A model generated the notes under the pieces. That model saw only the letters and a program-made list of their open reading frames with translations. It did not search any database and was not told where the DNA came from. DNA of 64,000 bases from Burkholderiaceae bacterium. GTDB taxonomy: Bacteria; Pseudomonadota; Gammaproteobacteria; Burkholderiales; Burkholderiaceae_C. The stretch spans positions 1 through 64,000 of the forward strand of contig JANJVG010000004.1 in the NCBI GenBank assembly GCA_024710165.1. Direction: 5' to 3'. Both the position numbers and the translations under genes were made by a program. Positions 45,498 through 54,538 of this stretch are shown here, piece after piece; the stretch's first letter is position 1; the number at the start of each line of letters is the position of its first letter.

Positions 45498-48400
45498 ATG
45501 ACCATCCTATCCAGCGACATTCGCCTGCTCGAATCCGAGCGCATGACCGACACCACCGACGGCGGTGGTCGGCGCACCAACCGCGTGATCCCCGACGGCG
45601 TGGCGGGCAACATTTTTCCCAAGGTCTCGCGGGTCGATTCGGTGTACGGCCGGGTCAACCTCCGCAAGATTTACCCGCACATCAACACCGCAAACCTGGA
45701 CGTGTACGCGGGCGCGCACATGATCGTCACCGACGCGCCAGACAACGACCGCATAAGCGTGCTAGCGTTTTCCACCGGGAGCGACTTCGACAACCGCACC
45801 GCTGCACGCGACCGAATCGAGAGCTACGTCATCGCCGGGCCACTGAGCCGAATGACGCTGTACGGTCGCCAGCTCAGCGGCGCGGGGGCCATCCTGGCGT
45901 ACCAACGCGAAGATGAGCCGCTGCCAGAGATTGGCGAGGTTTACTCCATCAGTTCGGAGACGCTCGGCAGCACGACCGCCCAGCAGTATGTCCGGCTGCA
46001 GGACGTTGCCCACGAAGTGCGGACATTCGAGGATGGCTCCGGGTCTTTTCGCATGCGCGTACTGACTCTCAAAATTGGCTCTCCGCTGCGATACGAGTTC
46101 CATGGCGTTGCAACTCCAAGCCGGTTCTCCGGAGCGCATGAGTCGATCACTGGCAAGATGCGGACGACCACAGTTGCCGATGCCGCTCGGTACTACGGCA
46201 TTCAGCCGCTGTCCGCTGCGGTTTCGTCTGGCGCGCTGGATTTGTCGGTGGCGTCTGTTTACGCGCCCATCGTGCCGACCACACAGCGCGAGACTGCACT
46301 GAGTTTGGCGAGTGTTGCGGGGGCGGCGTTTGGGCTCGATTGCGCTGCTGTCGCTGTGAACGAGCCCACCTACAACCGTGTGGTGGGCGCGACCAACTTT
46401 GTGTACCGCACGGCGCTGCCCATCAAGCCGGGCACGTTGGTGATTTCAGACGGCTATATCAGTAGCGACAACGGCGTGGGGGGCATCGCGCCACCGCCGT
46501 CGATAAACAACGGGTACGTGGGGACTATAGATTACGAATCCGGCACGCTGAACCTGACAGCGGTGAACATCCACAGCTACCCGCCAATGAACATCAGCTA
46601 CGTGCCGCAGGTATACGTCAACCAGGCCGCCCACACGCACGCTATCGAGATCACTCTAGGTACACGCGGCACGGTATACGCAGTGCCGCTGCTGCCATTG
46701 CCAGCGCCCGGCACGCTGATCGTGGACTACCGCGCGCTCGGAAAGTGGTACCGCCTGCGCGACGATGGCACGGGTGCGCTGTCCGGGGGCGATGCGCAAT
46801 ACGGCACCGGCACGGTGGATTACGTCACGGGCGGCGCCACCGTCACCCTGGGGGCTTTGCCAGACGTGGGCAGCAGCGTGCTGCTGTCATGGGGCAGCCC
46901 GGTGCACTACGAAGTGCTGACCGCAGCGCCCGTGGCCGGTTTTGAAACAACACTTTCACTGACGCCCGTCAAGCCCGGCACCGTGGTGCTGACGTGGGAC
47001 GAAGATGGCACCACGAAAACCGCAACAGACAACGGCACAGGCGGCTTCACCGGCGCAGCCACGGGCACCATTGCCTACCAGACCGGGCAGCTAAAAATCG
47101 TCATGCCAAAGCCCATCGTGGGCGATGTGGACATTGCGTATGAGCAGTACACCGCACCGCCCGTGCAGCCTGCATTGGGCCGTGTGCACGACTTTGGCGG
47201 CGCCATCAGGCCGCTCACCGTGGTGGTGGAAGGTGCCCGCTACACCCTGCCAGACGGCAGCGTCCACACCACCGTCCTTATCGACATCGGCGATGGCCGC
47301 CTGGTGCCCAGCTACTCCAGCTTGATGGGGAACAACTACGCGCTGACATCGCACGTCGTCGGCACGGTGGACTATGCCACCGGCGCGCTGGAGCTTTTTG
47401 AGCAAGTAGGCGTCGAGGGCCGGGGCGTGTGGGACGCCGAAAACAAATACTGGACATCACCGCCGCCAGGCGATGTGGCGAGCATCACATCCGTCGCCGC
47501 CTACAGTGCAGCGCTAGTGTCCGCTGGTGAAGGCGTCACAGAGCGCTCCACCGTCGTAGCCGTGGGCAACGAAGGCCTTGGCCTGCGGCTCAAGATGGGC
47601 AACTCACTCCCGCGCGCCATCGTCCCTGGTTCCGTCATGTTCACGTTGGGCGGCAAAACCCATGTGGACCGCAGCGGCGCCATCTACACCGACCTGAGCG
47701 CCACAACGGGAAGCGGGCGCGTCGTTGGCAGCATCAACTACGACACCGGCGATGTGTCCATGAGCGACTTCCCAGACGGAGTCTCGACCGGCATCACTAT
47801 CCAGTCGTGCCTGGCCGTAAAAGGCAGCTTCACAGCGCTGGAGACAGCCTTCCGCACCGCAGGCAGCCCCATCCGCCCGGCCAGCCTGTACATCCAGTGC
47901 ACCGCCCTCGATGGCGAGCTGCTCACGGCCACGACAGACCAAAACGGCGTCATCACCGGCGTACCCACCACAGTGGCCTACCTCGATGTCGTAGGGGCCA
48001 CGGGCATGACCGGAACCATCGAGCAAAGCATGGGCGTGGTGCGCCTGACCTTTGCCAAGCCCGTGCTGCCCGGCACCCTGCGTTACAGCGCGGTGGTGCT
48101 GTCCAACTTGCCGCTCAACGCCGACATTCTTGGCCTCGACCCCGTGCGCCTGCCCAGCGACGGCCGCGTGCCCATCTACCGCCCTGCCGATGTGACGGTG
48201 ATCCACCACACCGACATCCACAACGCAGGCACGCCCGAGGCGGCAGAAGTGATCGACGTGGGTCGCACCGATCTGTCTGCCCTGTGGCTGGAGGATGCCG
48301 ACAAAAAGAAGCTGGCAGCAGGCATGTATGCCGTGGACCTGGCCGCAGGCACCGCCACCATGGCCGCAGACCTGGACCTGACGGGCTACACGTCGCCCAT

Positions 48401-48974
48401 CGTGGCAAAACATCGCATCGAAGAAATGAACCTGCTGTCGGATGTGCAGATCAACGGCCAGGTCACGCTCACGGCGCCCCTGCTGCGCGACTACCCCGCA
48501 GGCAGCCTGTTGAGCAGCGCTCTTTTGTATGGAGACCTGCAGGCCCGCGCGACAAATCTTTTCGACCAGCAGACATGGACTGGCGTGTGGCAAAACACCC
48601 TGATCGGCAGCGGCGCCACAGCGCAGTACAACGATGTGGACTACCCAATCGAAATCCTCAACAACGGCGCCATCACCGAACGCTGGCGACTCAATTTCAC
48701 CAGCACCACCAGCTTCCAGATCATCGGCGAGAACATGGGCGTGATCGGCACCGGCACCACCGGCGTGGACTTGCAGCCCGTCAACCCGCTCACCAGTCAG
48801 CCCTATTTCACGCTGCGCGCCGCAGGCTGGGGCAGTGGCTGGGCAACTGGCAACCAGCTACGCTTTGACACCATCGCCGCCGCTCCGCCCACCTGGCTGG
48901 CGCGTTGCGTGCTGCCCGGCGCTGCCCTCACTGGCGACAGCTTCGACGCGCAACTGCGCGGCGATGTGGATTAA
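45498..48974 (+). CDS. Large modular tail-tip protein (1158 aa)
   Basis: N-terminal 240 residues are a unique domain (ILSSDIRLLESERMTDTTDGGGRRTNRVIPDGVAGNIFPKVSRVDSVYGRVNLRKIYPHI...). From about residue 300 to 880, at least five degenerate beta modules repeat a G(T/S)(V/I)xYxTGxxxL-type strand pair (GTIDYESGTLNL, GTVDYVTGGATV, GTIAYQTGQLKI, GTVDYATGALEL, GSINYDTGDVSM), each preceded by a (K/A)PGT(L/V)-type start. The C-terminal 220 residues form another unique beta domain. It probably forms part of the tail tip, possibly receptor-facing. Confidence 0.7.
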   Translation: MTILSSDIRLLESERMTDTTDGGGRRTNRVIPDGVAGNIFPKVSRVDSVYGRVNLRKIYPHINTANLDVYAGAHMIVTDAPDNDRISVLAFSTGSDFDNRTAARDRIESYVIAGPLSRMTLYGRQLSGAGAILAYQREDEPLPEIGEVYSISSETLGSTTAQQYVRLQDVAHEVRTFEDGSGSFRMRVLTLKIGSPLRYEFHGVATPSRFSGAHESITGKMRTTTVADAARYYGIQPLSAAVSSGALDLSVASVYAPIVPTTQRETALSLASVAGAAFGLDCAAVAVNEPTYNRVVGATNFVYRTALPIKPGTLVISDGYISSDNGVGGIAPPPSINNGYVGTIDYESGTLNLTAVNIHSYPPMNISYVPQVYVNQAAHTHAIEITLGTRGTVYAVPLLPLPAPGTLIVDYRALGKWYRLRDDGTGALSGGDAQYGTGTVDYVTGGATVTLGALPDVGSSVLLSWGSPVHYEVLTAAPVAGFETTLSLTPVKPGTVVLTWDEDGTTKTATDNGTGGFTGAATGTIAYQTGQLKIVMPKPIVGDVDIAYEQYTAPPVQPALGRVHDFGGAIRPLTVVVEGARYTLPDGSVHTTVLIDIGDGRLVPSYSSLMGNNYALTSHVVGTVDYATGALELFEQVGVEGRGVWDAENKYWTSPPPGDVASITSVAAYSAALVSAGEGVTERSTVVAVGNEGLGLRLKMGNSLPRAIVPGSVMFTLGGKTHVDRSGAIYTDLSATTGSGRVVGSINYDTGDVSMSDFPDGVSTGITIQSCLAVKGSFTALETAFRTAGSPIRPASLYIQCTALDGELLTATTDQNGVITGVPTTVAYLDVVGATGMTGTIEQSMGVVRLTFAKPVLPGTLRYSAVVLSNLPLNADILGLDPVRLPSDGRVPIYRPADVTVIHHTDIHNAGTPEAAEVIDVGRTDLSALWLEDADKKKLAAGMYAVDLAAGTATMAADLDLTGYTSPIVAKHRIEEMNLLSDVQINGQVTLTAPLLRDYPAGSLLSSALLYGDLQARATNLFDQQTWTGVWQNTLIGSGATAQYNDVDYPIEILNNGAITERWRLNFTSTTSFQIIGENMGVIGTGTTGVDLQPVNPLTSQPYFTLRAAGWGSGWATGNQLRFDTIAAAPPTWLARCVLPGAALTGDSFDAQLRGDVD

Positions 48975-48995
48975 CTCAACAAGGACACCAGCACC

Positions 48996-49409
48996 ATGAT
49001 TTTGCGACTCATCCCCGCGCTGCGCAGCGCCATTGCCGACCTGTGGATTTCGTACTTTGACGCTGGCACCGGCCCGGCCACCATCGAGTTTTACACCGGC
49101 GCCATTCCGGCAACACTGGGCGACGCCCTGACCGACCAGGTTAAGCTGGGCACGCTCACCTGCAGCGACCCTGCTGCGACCCAGACTGCGGGCGTCATCA
49201 CCTTCGCCACCATCACCCAAGACAGCGCGGCAGACGCCAGCGGCACCGCCGCCTGGGCCTACATCAAAGACAGCACGGGCGCCATCGTCAACGCGGTGGA
49301 CGTGACAGACACCGCTGGCGACGGCCTCATCAAGGTCAACACCACCACGGTGGTGGCCGGTGGCCCCATTGCAATCACATCGCTCACGTTCACCGTGGGT
49401 GGAGCCTAG
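48996..49409 (+). CDS. Tail-tip structural protein (137 aa)
   Basis: Starts MILRLIPALRSAIADLWISYFDAGTGPATIEFYTGAIPATLGDAL. A single beta domain (LGTLTCSDPAATQTAGVITFATITQDSAADASGTAAWAYIKDSTGAIVNAVDVTD) like small virion proteins of related prophages. AAGGACA precedes the start. Role inferred from place only. Confidence 0.65.
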   Translation: MILRLIPALRSAIADLWISYFDAGTGPATIEFYTGAIPATLGDALTDQVKLGTLTCSDPAATQTAGVITFATITQDSAADASGTAAWAYIKDSTGAIVNAVDVTDTAGDGLIKVNTTTVVAGGPIAITSLTFTVGGA

Positions 49410-49411
49410 AC

Positions 49412-50320
49412 ATGGCGAAAGACGCAGATTTCGACAAGGTCAGCCTGCTGCTGCATTGCGATGGGGCGAACGGGTCGACCAACATTGTGGACAGCAGCCC
49501 GGCGGGGCATGTGGTGACAGCGTATGGCAATGCGGCCATCAGTACGGCGCAGGGCGTTTTTGGCCTGCCGTCGCTCGCCTTTGACGGTGCGGACGACTAC
49601 TGCACGCTGCCCGATGTGGCGGCTCTGGAGTTTGGCGCGGCTGACTTCACAGTCGAGTTCTTCATCCGCACCACGCAAACGTTGACGTACGCCTGCCCTA
49701 TGGGGCGCGACACCGGCAGTTTTCCGGTAGGGGCCTGGGCGATTCTTATAAATGGCAACGGCAGCGGGTCAATCCAGTTATGGAACGCCAGCTACAGTCA
49801 AGGCTCGGTACACCTGAGTACCTCGGCATCACCGCCCCTGAATGACGGCGCTTGGCACCATGTGGCCCTGGTGCGCAATGGCTCTGCATGGGCCTTGTAT
49901 GTGGACGGCACATCCCGCGCCACGAACACCTGGGCGGGCACCATGGCCGACGTGGCGCTGCCTATCAACCTGGGGCGCGACCCCGGTTACGGGCGCGACT
50001 TTTCCGGGCACCTGGCGCAGGTCCGCATCACCAAGGGCCTGGCCCGCTACACCGCCAATTTCACCCCGCCCACGGAGCCATTTCCCATGGCCGGGAGTTT
50101 CTCCGGCACGGTGATGAGCGCCAGCGGCGCCCCGGCGGCGCGTCTTGTTCGGGCCATGCGTGAGGATACCGGGGCTTTTGGCGGCAGCGCCACAAGTGAT
50201 GCCGGCACCGGGGCCTACTCCATCCCTGCCACAAGCGAAGGCGCCCACACTCTGATCGCCTACCCCGGCACGGGCGAGGACTTGCCCGCCCTGCTGCTGC
50301 GCGGGGTAACCCCGGTATGA
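49412..50320 (+). CDS. LamG/concanavalin-like lectin tail protein (302 aa)
   Basis: Residues 8-225 match the LamG-like jelly roll: VSLLLHCDGANGSTNIVDSSPAGHVVTAYGNAAIS...FDGADDYCTLPDVAALEFGAADFTVEFFIRTTQ...DGAWHHVALVRNGSAWALYVDGT...LGRDPGYGRDFSGHLAQVRITKGLARYTANFTPPTEPF. Such domains bind sugars in many phage tails. A C-terminal domain (SGTVMSASGAPAARLVRAMREDTG...) resembles a carboxypeptidase-regulatory-like beta sandwich. It may bind the host surface. Confidence 0.82.
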   Translation: MAKDADFDKVSLLLHCDGANGSTNIVDSSPAGHVVTAYGNAAISTAQGVFGLPSLAFDGADDYCTLPDVAALEFGAADFTVEFFIRTTQTLTYACPMGRDTGSFPVGAWAILINGNGSGSIQLWNASYSQGSVHLSTSASPPLNDGAWHHVALVRNGSAWALYVDGTSRATNTWAGTMADVALPINLGRDPGYGRDFSGHLAQVRITKGLARYTANFTPPTEPFPMAGSFSGTVMSASGAPAARLVRAMREDTGAFGGSATSDAGTGAYSIPATSEGAHTLIAYPGTGEDLPALLLRGVTPV

Positions 50321-50985
50321 GCTACACGCCGCCCGCTGGCGACGCCGCGAACTTTTCCTGGGTGGGGGTTGCGGCCTACACGCCGCCTGCTGGCGACGCT
50401 GCCAATTTCGCTTGGGCGCCCTCTGGCACAACTGGCACTGGCGCGGGCACGCTCACATTCACAGGCACCGCCACCGCCGCCCACGGCATTGCCGGTACCG
50501 GTGCGGGTGCTCTGGCCTTCACCGGCGCCGGTACCGCAGAGCACACCAGCACGGGCGTGGAGGGCGTGGGCGCTGGCACGCTGCCATTCACCGGCGCGGG
50601 CACCGCCGCCCACGGCATCGCGGGCACCGCAGCCGGTGCGCTCGCCTTTACCGGCTCGGCTACAGCGGTCCACGGCATTGCCGCCACGGGCGCGGGTGCC
50701 ATCGGCTTCACTGGCGCAGGCGTGGCCCTGCACCCCCGGTATGAGGTGCGCGGCGAGGTGCGCCTGGGCGGCATTTTGGTAAACCGGCGCGTGCGCTGCT
50801 ACAAGCGCAGCACGGGCGAGCTGGTGGGCCAGACCGACACCGTGGCCGGGCTGTACCGCGTGCCTGCAGGCTTTGACGCTGGCGAGGTGTACGTCACTGC
50901 CATCCATCTCGCTGACGCCGCCACCGACTGGATACCTCCCACCGCAAACCGCCTGGTGCCCGTGCTGGCCGAGGACACCGCATGA
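50317..50985 (+). CDS. Tail protein with tandem Gly/Ala/Thr repeats (222 aa)
   Basis: The N-terminus has a duplicated YTPPAGDAANF(S/A)W motif. Residues 38-140 hold five tandem units near 20-21 residues of the form GTGAGTLxFTGxGTAxHGxA. The last 80 residues form a separate domain (RYEVRGEVRLGGILVNRRVRCYKRSTGELVGQTDTVAGLYRVPAGF...) like the tail of the lectin protein upstream. Likely a tail-tip or receptor-binding part. It overlaps both neighbours by ATGA. Confidence 0.72.
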   Translation: MSYTPPAGDAANFSWVGVAAYTPPAGDAANFAWAPSGTTGTGAGTLTFTGTATAAHGIAGTGAGALAFTGAGTAEHTSTGVEGVGAGTLPFTGAGTAAHGIAGTAAGALAFTGSATAVHGIAATGAGAIGFTGAGVALHPRYEVRGEVRLGGILVNRRVRCYKRSTGELVGQTDTVAGLYRVPAGFDAGEVYVTAIHLADAATDWIPPTANRLVPVLAEDTA

Positions 50986-52652
50986 GCGCCCAGCCCGCCA
51001 CCGCCGTCATCCTGGCCTACGGCCCGCAGGGAGCGCAGCAGGCCGCCACGGCTGTGCTGCTGTCATACAGCCCGCCGCCCGGGGCTGCCCGCCGCGTGGC
51101 GGCCACGTTCGGTGCGCCGTGGGGCCAATCCACCCCCCGTGCCCTTGAGGCGCGCGGGGCCGCAAACCACCCCGACCCGCTCGACACCGAAGCCCGCGCG
51201 CCTTGGGGCGAGGGCGCACCGCAGCACAGCGATGCGCGCGCCGCCTGGGCGCCGCCCAGCACGCTCGACCGCGAGCGCAGTGCCCCCTGGCAGCAGTTCG
51301 CCCGCCGCCTGCAGCCGCAGGCCACCGGCCCGTGGGGCATCGCCAGCAAGCAAGACGCCACAGGCGCCTACCCATGGGGCGAGTTCGCAGGCCGTCCAGC
51401 GCTCACTGCGTCATCCGAGTGGCTGCGCGCGCTGGTCGAAGACCAGCAGGCCACCGGGCCATGGGGTGAGTTCGCCAGCCGCCCCGCGCTGCTGGTGCGC
51501 CCCGTGTGGGCCATTGCGCGCCACGCCGATGCCGAGCGCTGGATTCCGTGGACACGCTTCAGCCGCACCCTGCAGCCTGGTTGGGGCGTTGTCACCCCAC
51601 CCGGCGGCCCGCCAATTGACGAACACGGCACCGTGCTGGTGCCCGTGCGAAGGGTTTACATGACGACCAACAACCTAACTCTAATGCGCGCATCAGACGG
51701 TGCCAGCATCCCGGCCTACAGCATCGGCATGTCGCTAGATGCCGACTCGTGGACCTGGAGCTGGCAGGCCACGCTGCACGCCGCTGCGCTGCCGCTGATC
51801 CAGCCCGGCCCCGGCGGCGACCCGGTGGACGTGCTGGCCACCGTCAACGGCACGCCCTACCGCCTGTGCGTGGAGCAATACGCCCGCCAGCGCAGCTTTG
51901 AGAGCACCCGCATCAGCGTGCGCGGCCGGGGCCGGGCAGCCATCCTCGATGCACCCTACGCGCCCACCCTCAACCACGGCAACACCGAGCCGCGCACTGC
52001 AGAGCAGCTCATGGCCGACGTGCTCACGATCAACGGCGTTGGCATCGGGTGGGATGTGGACTTTGCCCTGACCGATTGGCTGATCCCCGGCAACGTGTGG
52101 ACCCACCAGGGCAGCTACATCAGCGCCATCCTTGAGATTGCCGCCGCCGCCGGCGGCTACGTGCAGCCGCACGACACCGCCGCCACCCTGCGCATCCTGC
52201 CCCGCTACCCGGCTGCGCCATGGGCGTGGGGCGACCTCACACCGCACTTCGAGCTGCCCAGCGCCGTCGTCAGCGTGGAAGGCATCGACTGGCGGCGCAA
52301 GGCCGCATACAACCGCGTGCACGTCAGCGGCACCAGCGCCGGAGTGCTGGGCGAAGTCACCCGGGGCGGAACCGCAGGCGACGTAGTGGCGCCCATGGTC
52401 ACAGACGCCCTCATCACCCATGCCGACGCCGCACGCCAGCGCGGCCTGGCCGTGCTGGGCGACACCGGCACGCAGGCCCACATCAGCCTTCGCCTGCCAG
52501 TATTGGACGAAACGGGCGTCATCCCGCCCGGCGCGCTGGTGCGCTATGTAGACGGCGCCACCACGCACCTGGGCCTGGTGCGCGCCACGTCGCTGGAGTG
52601 GGGCGCCCCCAAGCTGCGCCAGACCCTCACCGTGGAGACGCACCCAGCATGA
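50982..52652 (+). CDS. Tail hub-like protein with Trp-rich repeat region (556 aa)
   Basis: Residues 40-205 contain six or more units built around (A/G)PWG or RxPWxxF (for example ARAPWGEGAP, ERSAPWQQFARRLQ, TGPWGEFASR). From about residue 225 the protein is a regular tail-hub-like fold (MTTNNLTLMRASDGASIPAYSIGMSLDADSWTWSWQATLHAAALPLI...VSVEGIDWRRKAAYNRVHVSGTSAG...), similar to gp27/baseplate-hub domains of phage tails. It probably crowns the tail tube and anchors the tip proteins. Confidence 0.75.
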   Translation: MSAQPATAVILAYGPQGAQQAATAVLLSYSPPPGAARRVAATFGAPWGQSTPRALEARGAANHPDPLDTEARAPWGEGAPQHSDARAAWAPPSTLDRERSAPWQQFARRLQPQATGPWGIASKQDATGAYPWGEFAGRPALTASSEWLRALVEDQQATGPWGEFASRPALLVRPVWAIARHADAERWIPWTRFSRTLQPGWGVVTPPGGPPIDEHGTVLVPVRRVYMTTNNLTLMRASDGASIPAYSIGMSLDADSWTWSWQATLHAAALPLIQPGPGGDPVDVLATVNGTPYRLCVEQYARQRSFESTRISVRGRGRAAILDAPYAPTLNHGNTEPRTAEQLMADVLTINGVGIGWDVDFALTDWLIPGNVWTHQGSYISAILEIAAAAGGYVQPHDTAATLRILPRYPAAPWAWGDLTPHFELPSAVVSVEGIDWRRKAAYNRVHVSGTSAGVLGEVTRGGTAGDVVAPMVTDALITHADAARQRGLAVLGDTGTQAHISLRLPVLDETGVIPPGALVRYVDGATTHLGLVRATSLEWGAPKLRQTLTVETHPA

Positions 52653-52870
52653 CCAACCTCTACCGCCAGTTTCTGGACCTGCTGCCAGCCCGCCCCCTGC
52701 AAGTGGGCACCGTCACCGCATCCGCCAGCGGTGTGAGCACGATCGAACTGCCCGGAGGCGGCCTGCTGCAAGTGCGCGGCACCGCCACGGTGGGCCAGCA
52801 GGTGTTTGTGCGCGACGGCGCCATCGAAGGCAACGCACCCGCGCTGGCCGTGGTGCAGATCGAAATTTGA
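52649..52870 (+). CDS. Small OB-fold-like tail protein (73 aa)
   Basis: Starts MTNLYRQFLDLLPARPLQVGTVTASASGVSTIELPGGGLLQVRGTATVGQQVFVRDGAIEG. Five short strands suggest a small barrel (the LQVGTVTASASGVSTIELPGGGLLQVRG pattern is common in baseplate/spike-associated proteins). It overlaps the hub gene by ATGA. Confidence 0.68.
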   Translation: MTNLYRQFLDLLPARPLQVGTVTASASGVSTIELPGGGLLQVRGTATVGQQVFVRDGAIEGNAPALAVVQIEI

Positions 52871-52885
52871 CGGGCTGCAGAAACC

Positions 52886-53329
52886 ATGACCTGCAAACTC
52901 ACCCACCGCGTGGCGGTTGCCATCTTTGACAGCGACTTGAGCGCAACCCGGTTGCTGCTGGCTTTCGCTGAATTTCTCTGGGCCGTCATGCTGTTCTGGC
53001 CGGGCGAAACCTTCGGGCGCCCTACGTACCACCTCCTGGCCGCGCTCGCTCCGGAGACCGTCTGGGCCTGCGCCTTTGGCATCACCTCGTACCTGCAACT
53101 GCACATCGTGCTGGCCGAAAAGCAGCAGACGCTGTGGGCGCACTACTTCGCTCTGTGGAACTCGCTGCTGTGGGCCTACGTAGTGGGCTCCATGCTGCTG
53201 TCGGTGTACCCGCCACCCGCTGCCATCGCGGGCGAGATTTCCCTGATGGTCGCTGCTGCCTGGGTGTGGGTGCGGCCAATGATTCTCCTGCACTACGCGA
53301 GGCTCGCATATGGACACGCCCAACACTGA
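52886..53329 (+). CDS. Polytopic membrane protein, start of the lysis region (147 aa)
   Basis: About four hydrophobic helices (LLLAFAEFLWAVMLFW, HLLAALAPETVWACAFGITSYL, FALWNSLLWAYVVGSMLLSV, EISLMVAAAWVWVRPMILL). No enzymatic motif. In this position it could be a holin or antiholin, or a lysogenic-conversion membrane protein. It overlaps the next gene by 20 bases. Confidence 0.65.
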   Translation: MTCKLTHRVAVAIFDSDLSATRLLLAFAEFLWAVMLFWPGETFGRPTYHLLAALAPETVWACAFGITSYLQLHIVLAEKQQTLWAHYFALWNSLLWAYVVGSMLLSVYPPPAAIAGEISLMVAAAWVWVRPMILLHYARLAYGHAQH

Positions 53330-53651
53330 CGAGCCCGTGTGGCCGATCATCGACCGACGCAAACCTGGCGAGGCGTGCGAAGAGATGCACAACGCGCTGT
53401 CAAAAACCAATGAGCGTGTGGCCGCGCTCGAACGAGAGTGCGAAGCCATGCGGTCCGCATTCATCCGCGACGACCTTGGCGGGCCTGACTTTGCCGGGCA
53501 CCGCGCCGCGCACTTGGAGCAAAAGGCAGCAGCCGCCCGCATGGGCGAACTCAAGCAGTCAGGGGCAAAAAAAATGATCGACCTGATCCTGGCATTCCTG
53601 TTCGGCGTATTCACGCTGGGGGCCGTGGCATGGTTCAAAAACCCAAAGTAG
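53310..53651 (+). CDS. Coiled-coil protein with C-terminal membrane helix (113 aa)
   Basis: Starts MDTPNTDEPVWPIIDRRKPGEACEEMHNALSKTNERVAALERECEAM, a coiled coil, and ends in KKMIDLILAFLFGVFTLGAVAWF, one helix. The topology (soluble coiled coil, C-tail anchor) is like XhlA-type lysis accessory proteins. It overlaps both neighbours by about 20 bases. Confidence 0.62.
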   Translation: MDTPNTDEPVWPIIDRRKPGEACEEMHNALSKTNERVAALERECEAMRSAFIRDDLGGPDFAGHRAAHLEQKAAAARMGELKQSGAKKMIDLILAFLFGVFTLGAVAWFKNPK

Positions 53652-53869
53652 GCACGACCTGGCGCGAGGTGCTGCGCAAAGCCTGGAGCGTGCGCCTGTC
53701 TGCGCTGGCAGCCGTTTTCATGGCCGCAGAAATCGGTATGCCCATGCTGGCATCCAGTATGCCGCCATACCTGTTTGTGTGCCTTGCCCTTGTGGCGTCC
53801 ATCGGCTCCATCTGGGCGCGCGTCCTTGTGCAAAAAACCATGCAGGAGGCCGTCAATGACGCAGAGTAA
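53630..53869 (+). CDS. Holin-like membrane protein, DUF7940-like (79 aa)
   Basis: Starts MVQKPKVGTTWREVLRKAWSVRLSALAAVFMAAEIGMPMLASSMPPYLFVCLALVASIGSIWARVLVQK. The (L)RKAWSVRLxxLAAxxxxxE...P....F..LA...S..S..AR.VxQK pattern matches small phage holin-like proteins with two or three helices. It directly precedes the endolysin and overlaps it by 14 bases. Best holin candidate. Confidence 0.75.
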   Translation: MVQKPKVGTTWREVLRKAWSVRLSALAAVFMAAEIGMPMLASSMPPYLFVCLALVASIGSIWARVLVQKTMQEAVNDAE

Positions 53870-54488
53870 GGTTCCAACCCAGCTCAAAGCAGGCATCGCC
53901 GCGCTGATGATCGCCCTGGGTGGTGGGTATGCCGCGTACACCCATATCGACGGCGAGACCGCGGCCCTGCTGCGCAATCAGTACGTGCAGGCCGTGGCCG
54001 CGGACAAGGGTACCAGCGAGGCCGTGAAGGTGGCGATGGTGATGGGCGCCTACTACGAAAGCAGCTACAAGCACATCGGCACGCCTTACGTTGATCGCTT
54101 AGGTAAGGGGCAGCCCCTGACGGTGTGCAACGGCATCACAGGTGCGCAGGTAGTGCCAGGCCGGTACTACACGCCAGGAGACTGCTACCGGCTGGAGCGT
54201 GTCAAGTACGTGAGCAACGAAGCGCACCTCAATGGCACGCTGCCCAAGTGGGCCAGCTACACGGTCTTGCAGCAAGCCACCTTTATTGACTTCCTGCACA
54301 ACAAGGGCGCGGGCGCTTTCGACGGCTCCACTATGCGCCGCAAGCTGCTGGCCGGGGACGTGGCCGGGGCGTGCCGTGAGAACGTGCGCTGGAACAAGGG
54401 CACCGTGAACGGTGCTTCGACCGTGCTGCCTGGGCTCAAGGTGCGGGCGGATGCCAACGCTGAACTGTGCGAAGGGGGACTGCAATGA
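53856..54488 (+). CDS. SAR-type phage lysozyme (endolysin, 210 aa)
   Basis: Starts MTQSKVPTQLKAGIAALMIALGGGYAAYTHI; the Gly/Ala-rich weakly hydrophobic segment (about residues 11-27) is typical of a signal-anchor-release domain. The catalytic triad of GH24-like lysozymes is placed as E in YYESSYKH, D in VDRLGKG and T in LTVCNG. A strong AGGAGG precedes ATG 53856. It would be exported by Sec, held inactive in the membrane, and released on depolarisation. Confidence 0.85.
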   Translation: MTQSKVPTQLKAGIAALMIALGGGYAAYTHIDGETAALLRNQYVQAVAADKGTSEAVKVAMVMGAYYESSYKHIGTPYVDRLGKGQPLTVCNGITGAQVVPGRYYTPGDCYRLERVKYVSNEAHLNGTLPKWASYTVLQQATFIDFLHNKGAGAFDGSTMRRKLLAGDVAGACRENVRWNKGTVNGASTVLPGLKVRADANAELCEGGLQ

Positions 54489-54538
54489 ACCCGATCATCC
54501 TGGCCATGCTGTGGTGCTGGTGGAGGTGGTGGGAGTGA
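54485..54538 (+). CDS. 17-aa tryptophan-rich ORF between endolysin and Rz
   Basis: Encodes MNPIILAMLWCWWRWWE. ATG 54485 overlaps the endolysin stop (ATGA), and its stop overlaps the Rz start (GTGA at 54535). It contains the GGAGG that serves Rz. It may simply couple translation; whether the peptide acts is unknown. Confidence 0.4.
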   Translation: MNPIILAMLWCWWRWWE

